Shown piece by piece: positions 47,901-57,823 of a DNA stretch of 64,000 bases. Location of the stretch: assembly GCF_029227915.1 (NCBI RefSeq), contig NC_079877.1, positions 26,189,851-26,253,850 on the forward strand, read 5' to 3'. Each line of letters begins with the position of its first letter. The first letter of the stretch is position 1. The position numbers and the translations under genes were made by a program. Origin of the DNA: Hydractinia symbiolongicarpus (lineage: Eukaryota; Cnidaria; Hydrozoa; Anthoathecata; Hydractiniidae). Below the pieces are notes generated by a model. It did not search any database and was not told where the DNA came from. It saw only the letters and a program-made list of their open reading frames with translations.

Positions 47901-49809
47901 TTAAATTGTTCCTATTGTTATTGTCATTGTCATTGTTATTGTTATAGTCTTTCTGAGGCGAAGTTTTGCGTGTGAATAAGGCTGTACGGTAATCAACACA
48001 ATCAGCAGAAGGAATGTGCGTTTGGTTTAGCCTTTCTTTGTCTCCAGAGAAAAATTGAGCCTTTTCGCGAAATACCTTACCTACCCTACCCTCACCTCCA
48101 TTAAAAAAAAATTGCTGCGAGGCCAAGCTTTGTTCAAAATTTAACACAAAGTTGAAAACAGCCAAAGAGAAACGTATAAAAACAGCGAAAAGTTGTTGAC
48201 CTTAATATCCCCTAAATTTAAATTTCTCAAACTCATTTGAAGAAGATATTATTTCGGTTTGACATTTGTTGCAATACTCCCCAGTATGGGAATTTAATAA
48301 TGGTTAAATGAAGAAAGTCTTTTAACTTTATATTTTTTTGCAGTTTTATTAGTTGTGCAGAAATGATAAATTAAGGGGGGATAGTACTATTTACCGCTAA
48401 ATAAATTAACGTCTTTTGTCAAATTTGGTCAAATCAACATTGCTCCAGTTGCGAAACAATTAAACATTTACCAAAATGAATCCTCATCCACAAGCTTTGT
48501 TGGCCCCTAAGCCGTTATTAGCGGCTAACAGATTAATCAAAAAGGCAAAATTCCCTGGGAGCGAGCAGTGAACTGTAAGTGCAAAACATTTGATAAAGCA
48601 GAAAAAAAGTTGGAAAGGAAAAGGTTAAATAATGTTAATTTTAGTTTCAACATTTCTTCTTTGTAATGGTTTCAAAATCTTTTCTTTTCTATTATCGAAC
48701 GTCTTTCCTGTTTCAGGTGATTTCAAAAAAACTGTTATAAAAATGGCTTGGAAAGGCTCTTCAACCAAGTACTACGGCCTCTTTGACGACATCTTATACT
48801 ACAATCGCTTGCTTTCCAATGAAGAAATACGAAATCTCCACACGGTAAGAAGCAAAGTATTAAACAAATTAATTTTGAACCTCTTTAAACAACAGTAATA
48901 CATCCCATTCGACATTCAAGTCGGAAAAATTGTTCGTACGAACGCATGTAGCGGATGTATACTGCATTGTTTGAGCTTATATTCGATCTAGGTTAGGAAC
49001 TTTTTTTTAAGATTAAAACTTACATTTGATCATTTTATTTAATAACAATAATAATTAACTAGTCGATAAGGCCCGTGGAGAAATCCACTGAGACAGGATA
49101 AAAATGAGAACAAAGCGTCATTTAAATTGGATGACGTCAGCAACCCATCCACAAAAAAATAATTTAGAACCTTGTTTTCACGTTGCCTCTACTGTGCAGA
49201 CCTTAAAGCGCTCATCAAGAAAAGGTATATGATCATGTGCTTTTGATAAACGGTCAATGAGATAAGGGATTAAAAATTTTCCTGACGTCAACAATGACCA
49301 GTGAAAACCCCCAAAAAATTTTTTTAGAAAATTGCATACCTGTTCCCTACATCGTATAGATTTTGAAACGCTGATCAAGAAAATGTATAAGATCATGTAT
49401 CTTTGACAAACGGTTGCAGAGATATTGGGGTTTGAAGATTTTTTGACGACGTCATCAACCCGTTTATTCCGAAACGGATTCGGGGACACAGGTTTGGGAA
49501 ACTTACCCAAATTGGTCCCAGGTGGTCCCTAGTTACACACCACCCGTTTCCAAGTTATTTAGCCTTAAATTTAAAAGTGCAATGCAATGGCTTCACTAAT
49601 CTTAATATACTTTCCTTTGACGTTAATATTGCTTTAATGTCAAAGTTTGCTAATTTACGGAACAAATTTATAGGCGATGCTTTATAGACTTTATCAAAGA
49701 AATTTTATCCACTTTGCAAAAGTGACAGACAGACAGAACTGGCGTATTATTATATAGATTAATAATAATTTTTTTCTTTTTCATTTATTAGGAACAACTG
49801 ACGCACTAA
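38938..49809 (+). CDS. Secreted PAN/Apple - EGF-like - LamG-like protein
   Basis: Seven exons: 38938-38975, 39437-39737, 40564-40654, 45908-46097, 47521-47864, 48717-48844, 49792-49809; 369 residues with all phases agreeing. Exon 1 encodes MLFFISTLMFIC, a signal peptide completed by SVAS. Exon 2 gives a PAN/Apple-like module (KCNKLCAMDDGCFSTN, ICEI). Exon 3 gives the first four Cys of an EGF-like module (CDSNPCNPRYEKC...YTC); the last pair is not evident, so it is truncated or an exon is missing in the 5.2-kb intron. Exons 4-7 encode a concanavalin-like LamG-type jelly roll starting RPLINFTFD, with DGFVFSFWYK and ending GLFDDILYYNRLLSNEEI. The last exon adds EQLTH then stop. Exon 2 has a second in-phase acceptor 12 nt upstream (39,425). 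Likely an extracellular adhesion or recognition protein; ligand unknown. Confidence 0.82.
40230..40465 (+). repeat. Poly-T / poly-G homopolymer tract, intronic
   Basis: A long T-run (about 20) is followed by G-runs of about 12, three and nine at 40,411-40,464, and another G-run group lies near 40,242-40,257. It lies in the intron between the PAN and EGF exons. Strong G-quadruplex potential on the + strand, or an old reverse-oriented poly-A tail. Confidence 0.75.
41629..42212. repeat. Iterated TTCATCCAACATT motifs (possible non-autonomous element)
   Basis: TTTCATCCAACATT occurs near 41,745, 41,806 and 42,123, and its complement GTTGGATGAA near 41,711 and 42,178. The outer parts share GGATGAAAT followed by TTTGCGTT/TTTGCGTA (41,634 and 42,184) as a direct repeat. 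This suggests a transposon fragment with several binding-site-like words. No coding potential was seen. Confidence 0.45.
42428..45341 (+). pseudogene. Inactivated LINE (endonuclease-reverse transcriptase), intronic
   Basis: A non-LTR retrotransposon ORF2-like sequence of the type common in cnidarian genomes. The N-terminus is an AP-endonuclease domain (GHININSIRNK, VIGDFNAE, PTCIDLILTN, GLSDFHKM), then reverse transcriptase (FKKEDRTDKCNYRPVSILP, DLSKAFDCINH, GVPQGSILGPLLFN), ending in the family's FKSKIKKWNPESCPCRLC tail. It is broken by frameshifts near 44,120 and 44,945. The catalytic YADD box reads YEDA, and the endonuclease segment that normally carries the catalytic Glu reads VSKIDNSFP with residues missing. 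It therefore cannot be active. It lies in sense within the intron between the EGF and LamG exons. No ORF1 was seen, so it is 5' truncated or lacks one. Confidence 0.9.
45749..45853. mobile_element. Foldback MITE with perfect 9-bp duplication, intronic
   Basis: A 105-bp inverted repeat: CAACCTCGTCCCCAGGGC at the left and GCCCTGGGGACGAGGTTG at the right, with the next stem (GTCTTGTATCTTTTCTG) also mirrored. CAGATATGC is duplicated exactly on both sides (45,740-45,748 and 45,854-45,862). It is inserted 54 bp before the first LamG-type exon, close to that exon's acceptor. Confidence 0.88.
46382..47375. mobile_element. 1-kb non-autonomous element flanked by TTAA
   Basis: The left end TTAAGGTGGCTTACCACCAA (46,382) is mirrored at the right by TTGGTGGTAAACCACCTTTAA (to 47,375). 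Each end also folds on itself (GGTGG...CCACC). TTAA is present at both borders; TTAA targeting is typical of piggyBac and Kolobok superfamilies. The interior has no transposase ORF. It fills most of the intron between the two main LamG-type exons. Confidence 0.72.
49058..49759 (+). repeat. Long member of the ACTAGTCG...GACAGACAGAC family
   Basis: Begins ACTAGTCGATAAGGCCCGTGG with AGAAATCCACTG, and ends GTGACAGACAGACAGA...TATTATTATATAGAT. Between them is a roughly 165-bp block present twice (ATCAAGAAAAG/ATGTAT...GATCATGT...GATAAACGGT/GACAAACGGT at about 49,215 and 49,375), each followed by a GACGTCA word. At 700 bp it is the longest copy and may represent the parental form. It lies in the last intron of the PAN-EGF gene. 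Confidence 0.6.
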
Positions 49810-51408
49810 TGAAATGTCGTGAGTAGATTGCATCAGTTTATCACGACGCAAACAATGGCTAATTTATTAGTTTTTTTATTTATTGGTTGGTTTATTGATT
49901 TGTTTATTCATATGCAATGATTCCCCAAACAAGAGAAAAAGTCAAGAGAGTCTCTGTGTTATTCAAGTTTCTTATGAAAAGTAAAATTTTATAATACAAA
50001 TGTGAATCTATAAAAAAAACAAATCAAAACAACTTTTTTTATAACAGGACGGTTACTCAGAGGCGGGCGTTTATTTAATGTGGCATATTTTTTAAAAATG
50101 GTTAACATGGTTGCTTAACCAAATTATGCAGCATTTGATTATTTATTTAAGCACGAGTTTACACAATCATTTGATTATTTTCTGCAAAAGATTTATGTAC
50201 CAAAAATTGCTTTAGTAGTTACATTGTTGTACATAACTCCTTGTTTTTTTATCTCTTTCGTCCTCCAAAGGAATGTTTGATATGATTTCCTACATGTCTT
50301 TCGCCCGTCCATCTGCCTGTCCGACTGGCCAACTGGCCGTCTATTGTCATTTCAGTACTAGCTATGGGATAGATGTACGTAATGTACATAAAGACGGGTT
50401 TTCGCAAACGAAATTGACTGGCGTGATGTTTTCAGGGAATCAGTTTTAAATATAATGTTTTAATCGGATAAGAAGAAAAGTCGAATAAGCAAATGAGGAA
50501 AATATATTGCTCGTTTTAATAAATTAATGAAAGATGGAGGGGGAGATCAAAAAATTTACAATCGATGTGGGGGTGCAGGGGGGAGATTATACGGCACTAT
50601 ACGGCAAGAGTAAACAAAATTTATAAGGAAATACCTAGCTAACTGTGTCAGAAAGTATAAAACTCAGGTTTACAGAAATCGAGACAACATTTTGGTCAAC
50701 GCCATAGGGGTTATGTGAAGATTGAACCGGTTGAAAATGGGAGCAAATTGATGATTGTTTGCATCAGAGAAACCAGCACCAGCGAACTCTTCCACTTTTG
50801 AAAGATAATGTCATTTATCTTTCCGTCAGCAAATGAACGTCGTTTTTAATTTATTTCTTAATCAATCTGCAATGTACAGTGCGAACTGGTCCTCAAGCAA
50901 ATGACTTTTCGGATCTTTCGGCTTATCCAGAACCATCAATACACTTTGCAATTATTTTTTGTTTTTCATTATTTGTATTAACAACGCGTCCTTTTTCTGC
51001 CCTGTTTTTGTACATTAAGTACATTAGGATCCGACACCAAGGAATCATCTAGCTGGCCAATTTCCCTATCACTTCCTTTATAAATTATTGAATTATCTTT
51101 TTAGTTTAATGTTGAAGTGCTATTTTCTGTTTTCTTTATTGTTTGACAAACTTATTCATGTTCTGGATAAATACCCAGGAAGTCTCGTACACTCCGTCAG
51201 TGCCTTAACCACACTTGATTATATTTCCTTTGTTCAATTCCCTCCTGTACTGTGCCCTTAAGGATTTTCATTTGGCTTGAATTGTGATGATGTCTAACTC
51301 GTTTTATATTTCAAAAAGCGCTTTCTCCTTGACATCTCGTTTTAAATAGCTTTGATTCGAAATGCCCCATAAACAAAGTCGTTCTTCATATAACTCAATT
51401 ACCGCAAA
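49810..51408. other. Intergenic stretch, no gene recognised
   Basis: AT-rich sequence with short ORFs. G-rich patches occur near 50,535-50,585. No splice-supported exon, RNA gene or element end was recognised. Confidence 0.5.
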
Positions 51409-52386
51409 TGATTAGTACATCTTGTCACGTAACAGGATAGTCGACGTGCAGCCGAACCTTCAAGATGTGCGGCTGAATGTAATCACACTCGGCCAAACGT
51501 CTTGATGTTCGGCCGCACATCCGCACGTCCACAGGTCCGAATGTTTTAAATTATAAATGTTCGGCCGAATGTTTTAGAGAATCTGGTTCTGTATTTTTAT
51601 TGAGTTTTAAACGTCCGCCCGAGTGTTCGTATTAAGCAAACATGGGGCTGAACGTCTTAAAAGTCCGGCCAAATATCACAATCTTCAGCTGGATGTTATA
51701 ACATTTGGCCGCATGTTTAACTGTTCGGCCGAATAACTCAAACATTCGTCTGGACGCAACAAACATTTAAGAAAAGCTTTAATGAAAACAATAGTCAGTG
51801 TTCTAGTAAGATGGAAGTACTTCTGTCTAAAGGCACACGAATTGATCTTTTTTCTTTGGTAAAAGTTTTTTAAGACATAAAACCGAAACTAAAGTACAGA
51901 AAGATATGTAGCAAGTATTATAATGTTCCATTGAGCCAAAGAAACTTTCTGGAAATTTGTCGAAGGAATGGCTTAAATCGAAAGCAAAATATCGATGCTA
52001 AAGAATTGCAGGATCTTGTTGCACTTAAATTACACAAAACAGATATTGGCTACAGACAAATGGAGGAATTGATATGTTTAAAACATAACATCAGTGTTTC
52101 TAGAGAACTTGTTCGAAAAACTTTGATGAGACTCGATCCGTAAGGCGTAGAAAGTTTAAACATTTCACAAAGACCAAGCCGGACTTTTAAAGCTAAGTAA
52201 ATATACAAACCAGACTCTCTATAACGTTTGGCCGAACATTTATGATTTAAAACGTTCGGCTTGCGGACATGTAGATGTGTGGCCGAACATGAAAACATTC
52301 GGCTGAGTGTTATGACGTTCGGCTGCACATCTAAAAGATTTGGTCGCACGTCAACTGTCCCGTTACGGGACAAGATGTACTAATCA
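51409..52386. mobile_element. DNA transposon derivative with TGATTAGTACATC termini
   Basis: The left end TGATTAGTACATCTTGTC and the sequence after it (CGTAAC.GGA.AGT.GACGTGC) is mirrored by the right end (CCCGTTACGGGACAAGATGTACTAATCA), an inverted repeat of about 45 bp with few mismatches. Inside both ends the word GTTCGGCCGAA and variants (CGGCCGAACGTT, ACGTTCGGC) recur in both orientations, about a dozen times in 51,450-51,760 and several times in 52,220-52,330. Such subterminal iteration is typical of transposase-binding sites. It carries one small helix-turn-helix-like ORF and no catalytic domain, so it is probably an internally deleted copy. Confidence 0.75.
51913..52143 (+). pseudogene. 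Helix-turn-helix-like fragment of a transposon protein
   Basis: A frame of about 70 codons contains FLEICRRNGLNRKQNIDAKE, then HKTDIGYRQMEELICLKHN and SVSRELVRKTLMRLDP. The ordering (two helical segments, then SRELVRKTL) looks like the DNA-binding front of eukaryotic transposases that carry an integrase-like core. It stops at TAA right after this region, and no core with DDE residues follows. It sits centrally in the TGATTAGTACATC element, which it may identify. Family naming is tentative. Confidence 0.5.
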
Positions 52387-52591
52387 GTCACAAGGTCTCT
52401 TTCACAACTTTATCTTTTCATTTAAACTTTTCTTTTCTAGACACAGAAGCAGTTGGAGGACCATGCGTACCTTCAGTTATTTTAAAAGTGTCTATGTGGT
52501 ATTAACTTTTGTCCCATATACATTATACATTCGAACAAAATACATTCGAATATGTAATAAGCAATAATTCGAAAAAACGTTCGTATTTTGG

Positions 52592-52740
52592 TGGGTATAG
52601 CAAATCGTAGCAACATTCAAAATTGACCAACAATGTTGGCCAACATTTATTAAAAAAATTAATAAATATTGGCCAACATTTATATCATATTTTTTCTTCG
52701 CATGTTGGCATAGATTTGCTATAGAATAGCATTTGCTATA
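52592..52740. mobile_element. Foldback element (TATAGCAAATC ... GATTTGCTATA)
   Basis: The outer arms TATAGCAAATC and GATTTGCTATA enclose a second, stronger hairpin, GTTGGCCAACATTTATTAA / TTAATAAATATTGGCCAAC. GCAACATT and GCATGTTGGC lie between. This is a compact MITE-like unit without coding capacity. Confidence 0.7.
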
Positions 52741-52789
52741 GCTATACGTACATACATATTGATACATATTGATATTTTCGGGCAAAGAT

Positions 52790-54180
52790 GAGGTTGTGAT
52801 TGAATATCTCTAGTCAGATTCGAGGTTTCAATTCCAGTTTATTTTTTATCTATCACCTAAATCATAACACTCACTGTCTGTCCACGAGTTAATATTAAGG
52901 TTATATTTTTATGGCTAATTAAAAAAAACGCCATTATAAATGGCACCTATAATCATATTTATAACCCATGAACAAGTAAATTTCAGAGTTTCAAGCTAAC
53001 AGGCGAGAAGTATGCACGAAGAATATCAATGCAGGAAATTTGCATGATGGGCGTTTTCACGTGAGAATTGTCCACATGCTAAATATCTAGATGCTGCATA
53101 TTTTTAAATTAAGGTAGATAGGCCATTTTCATTACGTTGTACTTTTCTTGACTGTGAGGGTGTGCACACATTTGCGAAACATATTTGCATAAGTATTACC
53201 TGAATTATCTTTGGAAGCCAAAAGGGGTTGAAACACATAAAAGAAATCACCAAAACGAGAGAAGATAAACACATCACAACATTGCCAGAACAGTCAAGCA
53301 AAACATATGAAAACAGAAACAATGAAAAAGAAATACCCCAAGAAAAAAATGTTTTTTCAAGGTATTTTCCAATTGATTATTTGATTTCCGCCGGAAAAGA
53401 AGGAATATTTAAAATGGCATGAGGAAGAAAGATAGATAGATATCAAAAAGTATAAGTCCCTATCAGATTTATTGGAGGGATCGCTATCTCTATCATTGAC
53501 GTTAAGCGTTCTCGGGTAGGTCTCTGACATATCAGTCACCGACTGATATGTCTCTTCGGACTTCTACAACTAGAATATTATTTCTTTTATTAAGGTCTAT
53601 AGACAAAGTGCGACCATTGCAGAGAATTGGTGAAGTTACGCGACACACAATTATTTATTATTCTCAAAAATTTTGCTGAAAACAGCTTTACAAGTTAAAT
53701 TTCGCGAATGGCCACAGTGGCAATTAAAGCATTTTGCGGAAAATACAAAAATTTGCAAGAGCGCGAAATTTAATTTTTTGCGAAAATTTATTCTATTAAG
53801 GTAAGAAGAACAGAGTATTTACCTCATTTGCTCATTCGGTTTCTCCTCTTATTGGATTTAAAAAAGTATATTTGAATACAAAATCCCTTAATATATTAAC
53901 AAAATACAGCCAGAAATCGAACGTTTTGGTGAAAACGCCTGGCTCTTCCAATTTGTCTACCTCTTTTTATAGTTTTATCAATTCTCCTTCTATTAGCCAA
54001 ATTCATAGGCCGGAGGAATGGGGCGCTAATGTTTTGCTTGTGGGAAAAAAAATCCATAATGGGGGGTTTGTTGGGCTTCTAAAGTGAAGCAAATGGAGTT
54101 AAACACAAAACGTCCAGCTTTATATTATGTTATAACGTTATTATAAACATTTAGCTGCATAATCGTATAGTTTAACACTT
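52790..54180. other. Intergenic stretch upstream of the ISL2EU-like element
   Basis: No gene was recognised. A small hairpin (GACATATCAGTC...GACTGATATGTC) lies at 53,525-53,553. The left boundary of the downstream transposon should lie in or near the end of this stretch, but its terminal repeat was not found. Confidence 0.45.
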
Positions 54181-54251
54181 GGTGAAGACCTTTCCGAATA
54201 TACTGGAAGGTGTCATTACAAACGTTAGCTAGCTAAAAACTACAACAAACA

Positions 54252-55805
54252 ATGGTTAAGTGGTCTTGTGCATCAGCCTTGTGTTTCAACAACCACACAA
54301 CTTTGGGTATTGATGGGAAACCTTTAAAATTTTATCGTTTACCAAGATTAGAATCTTTAAAATCGCAATATCGGAAGATTTTAAAAACAGATGGTATTAA
54401 CTGGAAAAATGGGTATATTTGCTGTGAACACTGGAGCTCCAATAAGAGATTATCAGTGACAGACTTGCCAGATGTTGTCGTTTCAGAAAGAAATTTCCAA
54501 AAGCTTGAACAGAAATATGAGAATGCTAATAACTTGGTAAAAAAATCAGCCACAGAACTTTACAAAAAAAGATTAAGAAATGCTAAACAAAAGTTGGTAA
54601 CTGCCAGAAATGTAATGAACCAAAATATAAATACTCCATGCTCATCAAAAGCACGAAGAACCCTAACAAAGTCTAGTACATATATCTCTTCTAAAAAACT
54701 TAACCCTTCAAAGTTACAATACAGAAAAAAATTGGAAAAAGCAAATGCTGAAATTTTAAGACTAAATAAAGAGCTTACCGAATCCCAAGTAAAAATCGCC
54801 AGGTTAAATAAGAAACTTGCAACTATGAAATTTCAAAACAAGCTATTGGTAAATAATAACAGAAAAATATGTTCTGATAATATGTCTATTACTTCAAAAC
54901 AGTTTACTTTTTCTAACATTAAAAATCCGTCAAATTTTCAATATTTATGTGGTTTAACATTGCCCCAATTTAACATGCTATTAGACTGTCTTATGCCTTA
55001 CTTTCACCTGATCCCATATCCTGACTGTTGTCACACACCATCACTAAATAGATCACTAGATAAAGCAACAGAATTACTAGCTGTCCTGACTATTTGCCAT
55101 CATGGTGTTCATCAAGGTTTAATGGCATTTTTTATGGATATATCTAAAAGCACCATGCAACGGATATTTATTGGCTGGGTAATTTTTGTTGCTGGTATTT
55201 TCAATGAAATTGACTTAAAACCACCTTCTGGTTTTTTATTGAAGAAAATGCCTAAAAGTTTTATTGAAACTGGCCATGGTTTAACAGATTTAGTCATTGA
55301 TGCCACTGAATTTAAATTTCAACGTGCCTCAAATTATGAGTTAAATTCTTTGATGTTTTCCAACTATAAAAATACACAAACTGGAAAAGCATTAATTGGT
55401 ATTTCCCCACATGGCAGTGGAATTCTTTTTAGCGATATCGATCCTGGGTCAATTTCAGATAGTGATATTACAGAAAAAACAGATGCCATTCGTTTTGTTG
55501 AAGAGGAGCATGAAATAATGAGTGATCGTGGGTTTTCCATTCAGGAGCATTGTGCTCTAAAAGGTATCACATTAAACAGGCCAAAACAAAAAAATTGTGA
55601 TCAGTTCTCTGAAAAAGACGTATCATCCAATTTTGACATAGCTGCTACGAGGATCCATGTGGAATGTTTTATTGGCAGAGTTCGAGATTGGTCAATATTG
55701 AAAACAGTTTGGCCTATGAATAGAATAGACATATTATCCTCAACTTGGCAAATGTTATGTCATATAGTAAATCTTACTATGCCACCCATAGGTCCTCGTG
55801 AGTAA
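54252..55805 (+). CDS. THAP-domain DDE transposase (ISL2EU/Harbinger-type)
   Basis: A single intact 517-residue ORF without introns. Residues 1-61 form a THAP zinc finger (C2CH: Cys6, Cys11, Cys57, His60, with FYRLP), which binds transposon ends in related systems. Residues about 160-205 are a Lys/Leu/Asn-rich coiled coil. Then comes a segment with LTLPQFNMLLDCLMPYF and an HTH-like TELLAVLTICHHGVHQGL. The DDE_Tnp_4-type catalytic core has Asp350 (VIDATEFKFQR), Asp425 (IMSDRGFS) and Glu471 (HVECFIGRVRDW). All three acidic residues are present and no stop or frameshift is seen, so the enzyme could be functional. The start ATG is the first in frame and directly precedes the THAP Cys. Confidence 0.92.
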   Translation: MVKWSCASALCFNNHTTLGIDGKPLKFYRLPRLESLKSQYRKILKTDGINWKNGYICCEHWSSNKRLSVTDLPDVVVSERNFQKLEQKYENANNLVKKSATELYKKRLRNAKQKLVTARNVMNQNINTPCSSKARRTLTKSSTYISSKKLNPSKLQYRKKLEKANAEILRLNKELTESQVKIARLNKKLATMKFQNKLLVNNNRKICSDNMSITSKQFTFSNIKNPSNFQYLCGLTLPQFNMLLDCLMPYFHLIPYPDCCHTPSLNRSLDKATELLAVLTICHHGVHQGLMAFFMDISKSTMQRIFIGWVIFVAGIFNEIDLKPPSGFLLKKMPKSFIETGHGLTDLVIDATEFKFQRASNYELNSLMFSNYKNTQTGKALIGISPHGSGILFSDIDPGSISDSDITEKTDAIRFVEEEHEIMSDRGFSIQEHCALKGITLNRPKQKNCDQFSEKDVSSNFDIAATRIHVECFIGRVRDWSILKTVWPMNRIDILSSTWQMLCHIVNLTMPPIGPRE

Positions 55806-55819
55806 ATATTTTATTATGT

Positions 55820-55836
55820 GTATATAATATATAATA

Positions 55837-55867
<31 letters not shown>

Positions 55868-55871
55868 TTAA
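55820..55871. repeat. AT dinucleotide repeat between convergent transposon genes
   Basis: A TATAATATATAATAATAT...(AT)n run separates the two stop codons, which lie only 74 bp apart. Confidence 0.85.
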
Positions 55872-55879
55872 TAAACATT

Positions 55880-57823
55880 TTACGGAATTATATCAAGTTT
55901 ATCAGAAAATAAAAGTTTTTTAACAGATTTTGAAAGTTTTCCAAGGTACGCTCTTAGTGGTTTTAGTTTCTCAAAATCAACATGTGTGCCAACTACTTTT
56001 ATTCCAAAGCTCTGTAGCTCTTTGACATCGTTATGTTCCCATTGAAGAAGATTTTCATTATTTAAAATTGAATTTGTGACATCTTTAAGTGCTTGCATAA
56101 GGATGTAGTCTCGTTTTATCATAAAGAAATTACTGTTCACAGTCTCTGGGTGATAGGATTGTAAGATACAGAATTCTGCATCAGTACACTGCATTTGCAA
56201 CTGGCACTGCACAAAGTATTGTGAAAAGCCATTAAGTGATTCCAGTGGTCCATCATTTTTTTGTCCTCTTGTCTTGACTTCTAATAAAATTCCTGCAGGG
56301 CCAAGTGCATCAGGGCTTGCACCATAATGGTTGTCAGTTAGATCTGTAAAAAATCCACATTTTTGTGCAGTTGCTTTTGACTTTAACTGAAAATTTTTGA
56401 TAGCATCATTCTCAAATTTTTGACCACAGGCTCTATTTGGTATGAAAGATATATCCTTTTCAGGTTTACCCAATTTCACAACATCCCACATTTCTTGAAA
56501 CGTTTTTCGCCCATAAATACCAAGAAGGGCTGGTAGTCTACTACCAGTAATTTTCATATATCTAGCAGATTGCCACTCAGTGGTGTTCTGAGAAATATTA
56601 AAATAATTTGTACCACATGGCTTTGGAGCTTCTAAAAAACTGATGTCTATTATTACTTCCTTATTATTTGGGTTCATTTGTTTATTGATATCAGCATGTA
56701 AATTTTTAATTTCATCTGTTTTATGAGTATACACTGTAAATGATTTTTCAATTTGGACAGCTACTTTATTTTGATTAACTATTTTGTTTATTATGTTGGT
56801 AGTGTTTGTTTTAGAAACTGGTTTGTGGACATATTCTACTATTCTTTGCTCTTTGTTAATGTCATGTCTTATAATATTTTCGTTGTATAAGGCTACACCA
56901 CAATAGTCATGATCAGCTAAAGCATTGGCTAGTTTTAATGTGTATTTGTATTGGAGTTGTTGGCCAAGTGAGGTAGTTTTTCCCAAATCAGTTTTCATTA
57001 ACACTTGGTAGACATGCTGTTCTACAGGTTTTTCATTTTTGAGTTTTTCCTTTAAAGTTTTCATAATTGAAGTGACATCTCTTTTAAAATAAGATTCACT
57101 TGGATCTGCAGCATTAAGAACAACTTTTCCATTTTTCTTTTTTACATTTGCTGACTTAACTTTTATAGCCTTTAATGGAACCATTGGAATAGAGCCTTTT
57201 TTAGACCGCCGATGCCATTTTTGTAACTGTTGTGTCACAGTCAGTTCCAAAATTTGATTGCCAGTGTCGTTGAAATGTTTTAAAAATAACAAAACTGCAA
57301 GAACGTGACAGCATAAGCCACTTGCACCAACTGGACAACTGCAATGAGCTTTTTGAGGGTACCCATTTTCAAAAACAAGCACTGCTGGCCTTGCTTCAGT
57401 ACCATATGACTTTTTGACCATTGCTTTTACATATGTACACAAATTATCAACTAAAGTTTTAACAGTTACTATCTTTCTACTCTATAACATTCTAATAGCT
57501 TTTTCTTGCTGGCCTAAACTTCCATATGTTTTCATTTTGCAGTAGTTCTTAAATATATCTTCATTGATGAGTGGTAGATCCTCATCCTTTTTACACCATT
57601 TAGCTGTAGTTGGAGGAATATCTGTGGGATCTAAGCTACAACTAAACTTGTAATTTTTATTTGCTTTGTCTTCTAGACGTTTTACTAAACGAGGATATCG
57701 CATAAACTTTCTAATTTTTATCTGCAGTTCTTGAACATTTCCTGTGGCACACTGACCTATATTTTTTAGCCATTCTGAACATTCCTCAAAGCTATAATTG
57801 CTAACATCCTTTGTATTGTCCAT
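55880..57823 (-). pseudogene. SWIM - YqaJ-like nuclease of the ISL2EU element, one nonsense codon
   Basis: A minus-strand frame of 647 codons, open except for one TAG at 57,482-57,484 (codon 114). The front part (MDNTKDVSNYSFEECSEWL...) includes a possible SAP-like helix pair. After the stop the frame continues without a shift into a SWIM zinc finger (AHCSCPVGASGLCCH, CxC...CxH) and a basic linker. A C-terminal YqaJ-type exonuclease domain follows (ESxxR-like EWQSARYMKITGSRLPALLG, CGQKFENDAIKNF, catalytic GASPDALGP and ILLEVKTRG: Asp, Glu-x-Lys). YqaJ-family nucleases trim DNA; the role in ISL2EU transposition is unknown. The stop could be a real mutation, a recoding site or an assembly error. 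The reading frame otherwise appears fully preserved. Confidence 0.88.
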
